Shown: positions 27,901 through 35,775 of the stretch, in pieces
Layout: every line of letters begins with the position of its first letter
How positions within the stretch are numbered: the stretch's first letter is position 1
Source: Pseudomonadota bacterium
GTDB taxonomy: Bacteria > Pseudomonadota > Gammaproteobacteria > Burkholderiales > Burkholderiaceae_C
DNA length: 38,971 nucleotides
Reading direction: 5' to 3'
Assembly: GCA_021816585.1 (NCBI GenBank)
Contig: JAKAXL010000024.1
Location: forward strand, 1-38,971
Made by a program: the position numbers and the translations under genes
Notes under the pieces: generated by a model
Told to the model about the DNA's origin: nothing
Databases searched by the model: none
Seen by the model: only the letters and a program-made list of their open reading frames with translations

Positions 27901-28640
27901 TGCGAGCTGCGCCGCCAGGCCAGCACCGGATCGCCCGACGCCAGCAGCACCCGCGCCGCGGCGAGGATCAGGCGGTCGCGCAGCGCCGGATCGCGCGCAT
28001 GCTGCGCACTGGCGAACAGCACCCGCGCCGCGAGCTCGTAGTCGCCCGTGCCGAGCAGGATGTCCCGCGCCTGACGGGCATCGGCGGGGTCCAGCGGCAA
28101 CAGGCGCAGCAGCGAAGGGACCAGCCACGGCGGCTGCGTGCCCCCGGAGAAACGCCGCGACAGTTCCACCGCGCTCTTCCACTGCGCGAAGTCCGCGGGC
28201 TGCAGCCCGTCGACCAGGCGCCGGATCTCGGAAGCCGCGTGGTTCATGGCCGTCGCGTCGTGCGCCGCCGCGGCGTCGTTCCAGAGGGTCTGCCAGATGC
28301 GCAGGCGCAGTTCGTCGACGGGCGTGCCGTGCAGCCCGGCCAGCGTGGCCAGCGCGTCGCGCGACCTGCCGATCTGCGCGTAGCGCTGCGCCAGCATGCG
28401 CCGCAGTCCGGGGTCGCCGGCGCGCTGCGCCGACAGCTGGCGCAGGTAGTCGATGGCCAGCCGGTCGTTGCGCGTATGCGCCAGCAGCGGCAGCAGGGAC
28501 TTGCCCGGGTACACCGCGACCAGCGCGGCCATGCACAGCAGGGCCAGGCCGAACAACGCGCCGCGCGGGAACAGGCGACTGCGCCTGGGGTCGTCGACGG
28601 CGACATGCAGGGCATCGGCGGCGGGCTGCTGCTTGCGCAT
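24972..28640 (-). CDS. pelB: PelB, TPR protein and outer-membrane porin for Pel
   Basis: PelB exports Pel: its TPR region guides the deacetylated polymer and binds PelA, and the C-terminal beta-barrel passes it through the outer membrane. The 1222-residue product has an N-terminal membrane anchor (LFGLALLCMAALVAVYPG, near residues 25-45), a very long helical TPR region (about 50-880) and a C-terminal barrel of alternating strands ending RLWFLQYRWWFGR, with a terminal aromatic pattern typical of outer-membrane proteins. Length is close to P. aeruginosa PelB (1193). The start was set at MRKQQPAADALH, 17 bases after pelA; the long open frame upstream overlaps pelA and is rejected. Confidence 0.94.
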   Translation of the reverse strand: MRKQQPAADALHVAVDDPRRSRLFPRGALFGLALLCMAALVAVYPGKSLLPLLAHTRNDRLAIDYLRQLSAQRAGDPGLRRMLAQRYAQIGRSRDALATLAGLHGTPVDELRLRIWQTLWNDAAAAHDATAMNHAASEIRRLVDGLQPADFAQWKSAVELSRRFSGGTQPPWLVPSLLRLLPLDPADARQARDILLGTGDYELAARVLFASAQHARDPALRDRLILAAARVLLASGDPVLAWRRSSQAVGRSDVGPSVRWMMVRLALGADRPAQAVVWLHRCVDLQQPAAVLARTMDARQRELAWRVLLGAGLPAQALRIADAQLAADPADRDWQQRRARVLEWSGHDDAALRQWMQVLRAGYSALALQQEHRLALGQHSSAGIDLYWRERAAHTRMGEQDWLQYAQSLESAGHARAAVRVLRGAARTQPGVLPSLAWLLGNLGEVRDSLQAYAQAAARGALDLRASIDYANALVQSGRFADALEVLHSTQSLAGPEPLRSAHQRLLGDLAWDLGRSAQAEAAYASVWSRTSTREDLGAYQVERLILLTQRRRGAGAALAMARQAWRQRPSASLALLWLQLLQREPSLRGLQDWQRSVDDSPLRRELSHRAGMLAARAQVWQALGRTRRALADQTRALQLAPGDRDYEIGLLWICIDGGDRACLRRSFPAYADALRDSPGGLEVSLAAAQALGETRVALAYAQRLYPRHSADALWMMQYGELWQQAGDARRAHLAFDRAWALLQASPASAGRSDARSGRELDLLLARLRLGESRLGAPAQQQLLAALRARLLRGPLTAAQRSRADAAIADWLLRLDTSSAARWWLAHETLSTAQRQSLRLQVDLREADSAAVARDLRGGVATALPPADLAQALHAAGRPQASLRLAQAVLERAAQSGQDSPALRALQRQTARRELALASTASLAWQDAQVGDVTRRGPLAKLHWQLDRAWSVDVDASRQALGSSNPSSITGLPATWRDARVGLHWHSGQRSLGIALRRNEAVGVLTGWRVDASARLAWAIQGSVEVERNAVADESAALQVAGARDRVRLQLQRDFGRAWASVTASDMRYHARDGQALGSGRALQEELGLWLRRGGPDVALKLLGYQQQFTTLGGVRLPSYAALVPGGAVPDAGYFLPAGDSAFGAGIAVGMDHAHGYADRWMPYGEIDVLQSRTLGLTSNLDVGVRGPLFGVDQLVFGYQRLRDTSGQSRLWFLQYRWWFGR

Positions 28641-28657
28641 GCTCGGCGGCCGGCCCC

Positions 28658-31534
28658 TCACGCCCGACGCAACAGCAGGTCGAGCGAAGTCGACGCGCCG
28701 TGCACATGCCATTGCCCGTCGCGCCGGCGCAGCGTGGCGCCCGGCGCCCGCGCCACGCTCCAGCCCGCGGGAAGCCGCAACACCGCATCGACGGGGACGA
28801 AGCCTTGCAGGCGCACGCGCTGCGCGCCGTCGCCTGCGGCCTCCCAGGACACGACATCGGCGTTCGCATCGACCAGCATCGGCCGCGACAACGGCGCCGC
28901 GCCCGTGCGAAGCACCGCGTCCGCGGCCTGCACATGCAGGTAGCGCCGCGGCCCGTGCTCGTTCCAGCCGACGACGTGGGCGCAGCGCTCGAGTTCGGGT
29001 GCGGCCGCGCCGAGCGGCTGCGTCCACTGGCGGATCTGCTCCGCGCCGCGCAGGCGCCAACCCCCGCCGAGTCGGCGCGCCACCGTGGCGCGGCGCCATT
29101 GCACGACCGCCTGCGAATACTGCCTGCCGTAGATCGGGTGCGCCGCCTGCGCGAGCGCCCAGCCGAACACCTTGTGCAGGCTTTGCAGCCCGGCCTCGCG
29201 GGTGACGATGTAGGGGTGGAAGTAGATGCCGATGGGCTTGAGCCGGCGCGGCGAATCGGTCATCTCGTAGGTCTCGATCGCGCGCTCGAAGCCGAAATAC
29301 GGGCCGTGCCAATCATGCGTGTAGGCCTCTTCGTTCGAGCACGCGGCGTACACCTGGAACCACGAGCCCTTCGGGATGCCCATCGGCGCGACCAGGGTCA
29401 GGCTCGGCGCCGAGCGCGTGATGCTCGCGCCTCCCCCGTTGAGGTTGGCCATGCCCGCGGCGTAGGTCATCTGCACGGCCTTCACCGGGGGATTGCAGTC
29501 GCCGGGCCACAGCAGCATGTCGCAGGGCTTGCCGGGCGGGCACAGGTGCTTCTCGATGTACTCCCTGGCGCCGATCACGTTGCTGGAAGTGCTGAAGCGG
29601 TAGTTCGGCAGCGGCAGGTAGTTGCCGTAGGTCGAGTAGCCCTTGCCGGTCGGGAAGCGCGCGTGGTAGCGCGACGCCAGCACCCAGTCGAAGGGATGCG
29701 ACCAGGTATGGCTGGCCGCCTCGATCCACGGCAGCGCGTACATGCGCCGCGCCCAGTGCTGCGACTGCGGCGCCAGCTTCGGGTACAGGCCGTCGTCGCT
29801 GACCTCGCCGACGATGATCGAGCCGACCGTGGGGATGCGGTACTTCTCCAGCACTTCCGTGACCAGCACCTGGCCGGCGATCGGCGAGCCCGGACGCAGG
29901 CAGGCATTGGGCCAGCCGTCGCCGTCGAAATGCACCATCAGCACGCGCCGTCCGCAGCGCGTGCTCAGGTCGGGCATCGGATCGTCGCCGATGCGCAGCG
30001 CGGCGCGGAAGAACTCGATGGGGTCCACCGACCAGCGGGTGCCGTTGCCGCCCGGCAGGTTGAAGACCCCGAAGCTGCCCAGGGCGTAGCCGCCCCACGG
30101 CGTGATGGCGGCCCCCTGCATCTGCCGGCCGTCGCTGCCCACGGCGGCGAGCCACACCTGCGCCTGCGCGCCCGCGCCGAGCTCCACCGTGCTCAGCGCG
30201 TCGAGCATCGGCAGGATCTCGCCCGGCGGGGTTCCGGGCGCGCGCCGCAGCTCGACGGGGCCGGCCAGCGCGTCCTCGCCGACCTGCACCCCGAGTCCGG
30301 CGAGGAAACGCGGGGCCAGCGCGCCCAGCGCGGCCACCGGGACCCCCTCGTCGCGAGCCCGGCGCAGCAGCGCGTCGACCGCACGCGGGACCTCGGAGCT
30401 GTCCGGGTAGAGCACGACGGCGGCGTAGCGCCCGGCCAGCGGCTGCTGGGGAAGCGGCGCACCCACGTAGTGGTACTCGGGCACCAGCCCCAGGTACTCC
30501 AGGGGCATGGCGCCGTACACGTGCGCATCCTGCGCCTGCAGTTGCGGAGAGTCGCCCTGCTCGCACGAATGCAGCAGCAGCACGCGCCGCGGCACCACCT
30601 CGACGTTGCCGACTCCCAGCGCGTCCAGTTGCGCATCGGTCACCCAGGGAATCAGTCCGTGCGCGGCAATGCGCGAAGCGACCTGCCGCGCCTGGTCGCG
30701 CCGCGACGGGGCGCAGTAGTCGATGGCGATTCCCGGCAGCGCGAAGTGCTCGCGCATGTCGCGCAGGCGCGCCAGCAACCATTCGCGGTCGGCGGGCGCG
30801 ACCTCGACGTAGGCCTGCGTGCGCTGGTCCCAGCCGCGGTACAGGGACTCCGCGGCGACGGCGTCGATCGAGGCCGCGAGCCCGGAGTCGACGAGTTCGA
30901 AGCCCCGGTTGAGGATCAGGCGGACGCCGGGAAAGGCCGCCACCAGCTCGTGCAGGGTGCGGCGCAGCGCATCGGCCTGCCGCCGGCGCTGCGCGTCGCC
31001 CTTCGCGAGCAGCTGGTACGAATCCAGCGTGTCGAGGAAGAAGCCCCGAAAGCCCGCCTTCCACAGCGGCGCGACGACGCGCTCGCGCAGGAATTCGCTC
31101 CACCCCGCCGCGGTCTGGTCCACCACCCGGGTGTTCCACGCCGGGTTGCCGGCGCCGAACCAGGCCGGCGGCAGGGTCTTCAGCCGCGGATCGTCGGCGG
31201 CGATCTCGCCCACCGACACATAGGCGAAGGGCTGCGTGGAAGGGCCGAAGGCGCGGCCGATGTCCGTCGACTCGGCGAGCGCCGCACCGGGTTGCACGAC
31301 GACCCAGTCGAAGGCGCCGAGTTCGTCGAAGGGAATGTGCTCGCCGTAGTAGAAGGCCACGGCGGGCTGCGGCCCGGTGGCGCGCAGGGCATCCGCGGAC
31401 GGCGGCGCGCCCGAGACCGGCGCGGCTGCCGATGCCGGGCCGCCCGGCGCGACCGCGCCAAGGACCTCGCGGGTCCACGGCATCGCCACGGCGCAGGCCC
31501 GGGCCAGGGTACGGAGAAATCTTCTTCTTTGCAT
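28658..31534 (-). CDS. pelA: PelA, periplasmic Pel hydrolase and deacetylase
   Basis: PelA hydrolyses and partly de-N-acetylates Pel in the periplasm. The 958-residue product has an N-terminal GH166 hydrolase domain (FYYGEHIPFDELGAFDWVVV, SVGEIA, AGFRGFFLDTLDSYQ; Glu229 in AAESLYRGWD probably matches catalytic Glu218 of P. aeruginosa). A middle Rossmann-like part follows, then a family 4 esterase domain with HFDGDGW (Asp537) and SHTWSHP (His609, His613). These are each exactly nine positions after the P. aeruginosa residues Asp528, His600 and His604. The signal begins MQRRRFLRTLARA, a twin-arginine-like start. The ATG at 31534 was chosen for this signal; longer in-frame starts (31567, 31774) add no signal-like sequence. 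Confidence 0.95.
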   Translation of the reverse strand: MQRRRFLRTLARACAVAMPWTREVLGAVAPGGPASAAAPVSGAPPSADALRATGPQPAVAFYYGEHIPFDELGAFDWVVVQPGAALAESTDIGRAFGPSTQPFAYVSVGEIAADDPRLKTLPPAWFGAGNPAWNTRVVDQTAAGWSEFLRERVVAPLWKAGFRGFFLDTLDSYQLLAKGDAQRRRQADALRRTLHELVAAFPGVRLILNRGFELVDSGLAASIDAVAAESLYRGWDQRTQAYVEVAPADREWLLARLRDMREHFALPGIAIDYCAPSRRDQARQVASRIAAHGLIPWVTDAQLDALGVGNVEVVPRRVLLLHSCEQGDSPQLQAQDAHVYGAMPLEYLGLVPEYHYVGAPLPQQPLAGRYAAVVLYPDSSEVPRAVDALLRRARDEGVPVAALGALAPRFLAGLGVQVGEDALAGPVELRRAPGTPPGEILPMLDALSTVELGAGAQAQVWLAAVGSDGRQMQGAAITPWGGYALGSFGVFNLPGGNGTRWSVDPIEFFRAALRIGDDPMPDLSTRCGRRVLMVHFDGDGWPNACLRPGSPIAGQVLVTEVLEKYRIPTVGSIIVGEVSDDGLYPKLAPQSQHWARRMYALPWIEAASHTWSHPFDWVLASRYHARFPTGKGYSTYGNYLPLPNYRFSTSSNVIGAREYIEKHLCPPGKPCDMLLWPGDCNPPVKAVQMTYAAGMANLNGGGASITRSAPSLTLVAPMGIPKGSWFQVYAACSNEEAYTHDWHGPYFGFERAIETYEMTDSPRRLKPIGIYFHPYIVTREAGLQSLHKVFGWALAQAAHPIYGRQYSQAVVQWRRATVARRLGGGWRLRGAEQIRQWTQPLGAAAPELERCAHVVGWNEHGPRRYLHVQAADAVLRTGAAPLSRPMLVDANADVVSWEAAGDGAQRVRLQGFVPVDAVLRLPAGWSVARAPGATLRRRDGQWHVHGASTSLDLLLRRA

Positions 31535-31700
31535 ACGTGCGTCGATTCCGCGGCAGGGTCCGGCCATGACGCGGCGCCTGCAGCGCCCCCCGCGTGAAAC
31601 CCGGCCGCATGCCACCGCCTGGACCTCCCGACCATTGTGCAGCCCAAGTACCGGTTTCGCGAAGAGAATCTCAACTGGATTCCACGAAACCCGATGGAAA

Positions 31701-31716
31701 CGTGCAACTTTGCACG
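31701..31716. promoter_or_regulatory. 16-base palindrome CGTGCAACTTTGCACG
   Basis: CGTGCAA and TTGCACG are perfect reverse complements around a CT centre. It sits 167 bases ahead of pelA and 282 bases ahead of the RsbQ-like gene, a size and place typical of a dimeric regulator's operator. The regulator is unknown. Confidence 0.5.
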
Positions 31717-31863
31717 GGTTTTCCGGGATACAGGATCCGTCGCCGGCTTGCCGTCCCGGGGCGCCCCGAGCCACGGCCAGCGGGACTTGTCATCGCGTGT
31801 GTCGCCGAGGCGATTGCGGTCGGATGGCGCGAATCCGTCCATTCGAAAATTTCATGCCATCCA

Positions 31864-31894
31864 ATGGAATCGCTGCTGAATTGCATGGAATCGC
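31864..31894. repeat. direct repeat ATGGAATCGC, two copies 21 bases apart
   Basis: ATGGAATCGC occurs at 31864-31873 and 31885-31894. The start-to-start distance of 21 bases is two helical turns, so both would face the same side of the DNA. A shorter inverse copy (GATTCCA, 31678-31684) lies near pelA. Confidence 0.5.
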
Positions 31895-31998
31895 ACGCTT
31901 CGAGAACTATTCCGCAGAAAAACCGGAGGCGGCGGATTAGACTGGCTCCACGATCGAAGGCGCCCGGGGCGCCACCGATCCAACACCCCCGACGACCC

Positions 31999-32832
31999 GT
32001 GCATCCCGTCCCTCACGCGACGTCCTGGACCCACCGCCTGAACGCTCGCGTGCAGGGCGATGGCGCACGCACGCTGGTGTTCGGGCATGGCTTCGGCACC
32101 GACCAGCGTTGCTGGGATGCGCAGGTGCCGGAGCTGCTGGGCTCGTACCGCGTGGTCACGCTCGACTTTCCCGGTGCGACACCGCACACCCTCGGCGCCT
32201 TCGACCCGACGCGCCACGGCACGCTGTTCGGCTTCGCCGAGGACCTGTGCATGCTGATGGACGAGCTGCAGATCTCGCGCGCCACCTACGTCGGGCATTC
32301 GCTCGGCGGGATGATCGGCATCCTGGCCTGCAACGGCAGCGAGGGCGTGTTCGATTCGCTGGTCACGCTGGGCACTTCGGCACGCTTCGTCGACGATCCG
32401 TCCACCGGCTACGTCGGCGGCTTCTCGCAGCAGGACATGGATTCGATGATGGCGGCCATGCGCTCGGACTACGAGGCCTGGGCCAACGGCTTCGCCTCGC
32501 TGATGGTGGGCGACGCCAACCCGCACCTGAGCGGCTTCGAATTCACGCACAACCTGCTGTCCCTGCGTGTCGACGTGGCGCGGGCCGTGCTCGACACCGC
32601 GCTGCAATCCGACCACCGCGACGACGTCGAGGCGCTGGACACCCGGCTGTTCGTGCTCAATACCCGCGACGATCCGGCCGTGCCGCTGCAGGCCGCGCAG
32701 TGGCTGGCTCGCCACGGCGGAGCGCCGGAAGTGGTCGAGCTCGACGTACGGGGGCACCTGCCCCACCTGACCGCGCCGCGGCTGGTCGGCGCGGCACTGC
32801 ACGAGTGCCTGCGCGCGATCGGCGATGACTAG
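31999..32832 (+). CDS. RsbQ-type alpha/beta hydrolase (sensor partner of a PAS domain)
   Basis: The 277-residue protein resembles Bacillus RsbQ, an alpha/beta hydrolase that activates RsbP through the latter's PAS domain. Shared features are the oxyanion segment GHGFGTDQRCWD, the nucleophile YVGHSLGGMIGIL (Ser101), YVGGFSQQDMDSMM in the lid, SDHRDDVEALD, and the acid and base of the triad in NTRDDPAVPL (Asp224 or Asp225) and RGHLPHL (His253). The small ligand is unknown; plant KAI2/D14 receptors are relatives. The start is a GTG at 31999, which gives the family length; upstream in-frame ATGs lie inside the direct repeats. Its stop overlaps the next gene by 8 bases, whose product has PAS domains, as expected for a sensor pair. 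Confidence 0.88.
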   Translation: MHPVPHATSWTHRLNARVQGDGARTLVFGHGFGTDQRCWDAQVPELLGSYRVVTLDFPGATPHTLGAFDPTRHGTLFGFAEDLCMLMDELQISRATYVGHSLGGMIGILACNGSEGVFDSLVTLGTSARFVDDPSTGYVGGFSQQDMDSMMAAMRSDYEAWANGFASLMVGDANPHLSGFEFTHNLLSLRVDVARAVLDTALQSDHRDDVEALDTRLFVLNTRDDPAVPLQAAQWLARHGGAPEVVELDVRGHLPHLTAPRLVGAALHECLRAIGDD

Positions 32833-35668
32833 CGTCGCACTGCCGGCCCACGCCGCGACCTTGCTGCAACGCCTGCAGGCGGACGCGCTGTGCTTCTGGC
32901 GCAGCGCCATGGACGGCGTGGCCCACCCGATGCACTGCCTTCCAGCGGGCTGGATCGAGCAGTCCTTCCTGTGGCCGCAGGGCCCCGACGGGGTGGTGCT
33001 GTACCGCGACCCGCGGGAGGTGGCGGCGAAGCTTCCGTTCCAGCTGCGCGCGCGCCTGCGCAAGACCCTGCCGGCGGCGCTGGCCGTGGCCCGACTGCGC
33101 CTCGGTGCCGAGCAGTCGGTCGGCGTGCACGTGGCGTGGAACGACGCCGCGCGCGTGCCGGCCGGTTTCGGCGAGAGCGTGCAGGCGCAGCGCCTGCTGT
33201 TGCAGCCCTTCCTGCGCAACCCGACCATCGACGTCGAACTGGCGCTGGCGATGCGCGTGCGCGACATCGCGGACTCGCTGCCGCATGGCGCGGTGCTGGT
33301 GTCGGCGAACGCGCACGCGGCCTTCGTCAACCCGATCGCCGCCGGCCTGCTGCGCATGGCGCCGGGCCTCGCCGGCGCCGACTCGCTGGCGGTCGCGCTG
33401 CAGCAGCTGGTGGACCGCGCCAGCAACGGCGAGCACATCCGCGCGCATGCCCAGCTCGTGCTGGAGGGGGCCGCCCGCACCACGGCGTCGACCACCATCT
33501 GGCGCTTCGACACGGTGCCGCGGGCCTTGCGCGTGACCTTCTCGCCGCTGCGCGCGGCGCCGCACCCCGGCTGGGTCTGGTTGTTCGAGGACGTGTCGGC
33601 CGAGGTTGCGCTGCACGACCGCGTGGCACGCGAGGAGCGCAAGTTCCACGCGCTGTACGACCGCCTCAGCGACGCCATCGTGCGCTACGGCCTCGACGGC
33701 GACGTGCAGGAGGTCGGCGCCGGCTACCTGGCGCTGTTCGGCGACGCGCGCCCGGCACAGACGCTGTCGCGATGGAGCGGCGGCGGCGAGCACGCGCCGC
33801 TGGACTGGAGCGCGGTGCTCGCAGGCTGCCTGGCGCACGACAGCTTCGGCCCCTTCGAGTCCGAGTGCCTGCTGGACGACGGCAGGCGCCTGCACCTGGA
33901 GAGTTCGGCCATCGCGCATCGCGAAGCCGACGGCACGGTGTCGGGAATCTGGGAGGTGCACCACGACGTCACCCGCAGCAAGCTGGCCGAGGCCGAACTG
34001 GTGCTGGCCGCGGAGGCCTTCGGGCGGCACAGCGACGGCGTGCTGCTCACCGATCCGAACTACGTGATCCTGACCGCCAACGACGCGGTCAGCCGCATGT
34101 CCGGCTACGAGCGCGCGCAGCTGCGGGGGGCGCCGCTGGAGCGGCTGCGCTCCGCGCGCCACCCGGTGGAGTTCTACGTCGAGGTCGATCGCCAGCTGCG
34201 CCGCGAAGGCTGGTGGCAGGGCGGCGTGTGGAGCCGCAGGCGCGACGGCGAGCCGTTCTTCAAGTGGGTCACCATCAACGCGGTGCGCGACGACTCGGGC
34301 CGCCTGACCCACTATGTGCTGATGCTGCGCGACATCGAAGCGGTACGCGAGGCGCAAGGCCGCATCGAGTTCCTGAGCACGCACGACCCGCTGACCCGGC
34401 TGCCCAACCGCCTGTGGTTCGAGGACCGGCTCGACTCCACCATCCGCGTGGCGGCCGGCAGCGACGCCATGCTCGGCGTCGTGCTGGTGGAGTTGAAGGA
34501 CTTCACGCAGCTGAGCACGGCGTGGGGTCGCGCCAGCGGCGAACGCCTGCTGGCCAGCGCGGCCGAGCGGCTGCGCGCGCTGGTTCCGGCGGGCCACCTG
34601 CTGGCCCACCTGGAGGGCGAGCGCTTCGCCATCCTGGCCCCGGTGGCGGCGCCGGACGAACTGGGCGGGTACTGCACCGAGTTGCTGCGCCGGCTCGCGG
34701 TGCCGCACGACATCGACGGCGCCGAGCTGGTCGCGCCCGCCTCCATCGGCGTGTGCGTGTACCCCGAGGACGGCGCCAGCACCGACGAGCTGCTGGTGCA
34801 CGCGGAGGCCGCGCTGCAGCGTGCGGCCTCGTCCAGCGAGCCACGCGCGCAGTTCTTCACCGAGGACCTGGTCGGGCAGATGCGCGAGCGCTTCCTGCTG
34901 GAGAACGGGCTGCGCAAGGCCCTCGAGCGCGACGAATTCAGCCTGGTGTTCCAGCCCCAGATCGCCGCCGCCGACGGCCGCGTGCACGGCTGCGAGGCCC
35001 TGCTGCGCTGGGCGCCGGCGGGTTCGCCCTGCTCGCCGGGAGTGTTCATCCCGGTGGCCGAGCGCGCCGGGCTGATCGTGCAGATCACGCAGTGGGTGCT
35101 GCGCCGGGCCTGCCGCGAGATCGCCGAGTCCGAATCCCTGGGCCTGTCCATGGGGGTGGTCGGCATCAACCTGTCCGCCACGCACTTCCAGCAGCCCGAC
35201 ATGGCGCCCGTGCTGCTGCGCATCCTGCGCGACGAGGGCGTGGACCCGCGGCGCATCTGCCTGGAGATCACCGAGGGCGCGCTGCTCGACCCGCAGGCCA
35301 GCGAGCGCAGCATCGCGCAGCTGCAACAGGCCGGCTGCAGCGTCAGCATCGACGACTTCGGCACCGGGTTCTCGTCCCTGGCCTACCTGCGGCGCCTGCG
35401 GGTCGACGAGCTGAAGATCGATCGCAGCTTCGTCGAGGCCATCGAGCGCGGCGAAGGCGACCGCGCCATCGTCGCGGCGACCATCTCGATGGGCCACGCG
35501 CTGGGCATGCGCGTGGTCGCCGAGGGCATCGAGACGCCGGCGCAGCGGGAGTTCCTCGAAAGCCAGGGCTGCGACCTGCTGCAGGGCTACGCGCTGAGCC
35601 GGCCGCTGCCGGCGTCCGGGCTGCGCGAATTCCTGCGCCGCGCCCCCGTCCCCGGGGCCGGCCATTGA
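32825..35668 (+). CDS. PAS-GGDEF-EAL protein, probable c-di-GMP phosphodiesterase
   Basis: The 947-residue protein probably degrades c-di-GMP. Domain order: a unique N-terminal part (1-140), then three PAS-like domains (about 145-265, 270-392, 400-515), then GGDEF (about 520-690) and EAL (about 700-940). The cyclase signature reads EGERF at 597-601 instead of GGDEF and the segment before it is divergent, so cyclase activity is unlikely. The EAL domain keeps its catalytic set: E724-A-L, N782 (INLSAT), E814 (LEITEG), DDFGTGFSS (843 on), K864 (ELKIDRSF) and E900 (AEGIET). No membrane helix is seen, so it is cytosolic. It overlaps the RsbQ-like gene by 8 bases; the N-terminal half is the likely docking site for that hydrolase. 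Confidence 0.92.
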   Translation: MTSVALPAHAATLLQRLQADALCFWRSAMDGVAHPMHCLPAGWIEQSFLWPQGPDGVVLYRDPREVAAKLPFQLRARLRKTLPAALAVARLRLGAEQSVGVHVAWNDAARVPAGFGESVQAQRLLLQPFLRNPTIDVELALAMRVRDIADSLPHGAVLVSANAHAAFVNPIAAGLLRMAPGLAGADSLAVALQQLVDRASNGEHIRAHAQLVLEGAARTTASTTIWRFDTVPRALRVTFSPLRAAPHPGWVWLFEDVSAEVALHDRVAREERKFHALYDRLSDAIVRYGLDGDVQEVGAGYLALFGDARPAQTLSRWSGGGEHAPLDWSAVLAGCLAHDSFGPFESECLLDDGRRLHLESSAIAHREADGTVSGIWEVHHDVTRSKLAEAELVLAAEAFGRHSDGVLLTDPNYVILTANDAVSRMSGYERAQLRGAPLERLRSARHPVEFYVEVDRQLRREGWWQGGVWSRRRDGEPFFKWVTINAVRDDSGRLTHYVLMLRDIEAVREAQGRIEFLSTHDPLTRLPNRLWFEDRLDSTIRVAAGSDAMLGVVLVELKDFTQLSTAWGRASGERLLASAAERLRALVPAGHLLAHLEGERFAILAPVAAPDELGGYCTELLRRLAVPHDIDGAELVAPASIGVCVYPEDGASTDELLVHAEAALQRAASSSEPRAQFFTEDLVGQMRERFLLENGLRKALERDEFSLVFQPQIAAADGRVHGCEALLRWAPAGSPCSPGVFIPVAERAGLIVQITQWVLRRACREIAESESLGLSMGVVGINLSATHFQQPDMAPVLLRILRDEGVDPRRICLEITEGALLDPQASERSIAQLQQAGCSVSIDDFGTGFSSLAYLRRLRVDELKIDRSFVEAIERGEGDRAIVAATISMGHALGMRVVAEGIETPAQREFLESQGCDLLQGYALSRPLPASGLREFLRRAPVPGAGH

Positions 35669-35694
35669 CGCGGCGGTTGTGTCCCCTTTAGACT
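35665..35694 (+). promoter_or_regulatory. sigma70-type promoter of crcB
   Basis: TTGACG (35665-35670) and TAGACT (35689-35694) are 18 bases apart. Transcription would begin near 35701, about 10 bases before the fluoride riboswitch. The -35 overlaps the stop codon of the EAL gene. Confidence 0.6.
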
Positions 35695-35709
35695 GAGCCG
35701 CGACTGAAG

Positions 35710-35775
35710 CCATGGCGATGGAGTTCGCCATAACCGCCCCGCGCGTTGCGCGAGTGGCTGATGACTCCTGCCCTG
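35710..35775 (+). ncRNA. fluoride riboswitch (crcB motif)
   Basis: The conserved crcB-motif segments are present in order: GGCGATGGAGTTCGCC (35714-35729), then ATAACCGCC, a variable GC-rich stem (CGCGCGTTGCGCG), and GGCTGATGACTCCT (35756-35769). The aptamer binds fluoride via Mg2+ and turns on fluoride-export genes. It lies between a good promoter and crcB. Just downstream, GGCAGGAG (35805-35812) can pair with CTCCTGCC (35765-35772), which shares bases with the aptamer's 3' end and could be the off-state helix. There is no U-tract, so control by a simple terminator is not evident. Confidence 0.95.

Larger units (their letters stand above)
31535..31998. other. divergent control region between pelA and the RsbQ-like gene
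   Basis: A 464-base stretch, visibly less GC-rich than the coding sequence, lies between two divergent units and probably holds promoters for both. It contains a perfect 16-base palindrome (31701-31716), a 10-base direct repeat at 21-base spacing (31864 and 31885), and CGAAT-N6-ATTCG (31830-31845). No sure promoter is visible for pelA; CACAAT on the minus strand (31639-31634) and TAGACT on the plus strand (31938-31943) are weak -10 candidates. Confidence 0.6.

Noticed and set aside
28641..29312. N-terminal extension of pelB into pelA
   Set aside because: The extra 224 residues are Arg/Ala/Gly-rich out-of-frame pelA sequence; the ATG at 28640 is followed by a normal membrane anchor.
31535..31998. 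FleQ or sigma54 (-24/-12) site for the pel operon
   Set aside because: I looked for a FleQ-type box and for TGGC-N8-TGC on both strands and found no convincing match by eye.
31594..31998. Longer N-terminus for the RsbQ-like protein starting at 31594 or 31864
   Set aside because: Extra residues are basic low-complexity sequence; the GTG at 31999 gives the family's usual length and start pattern.
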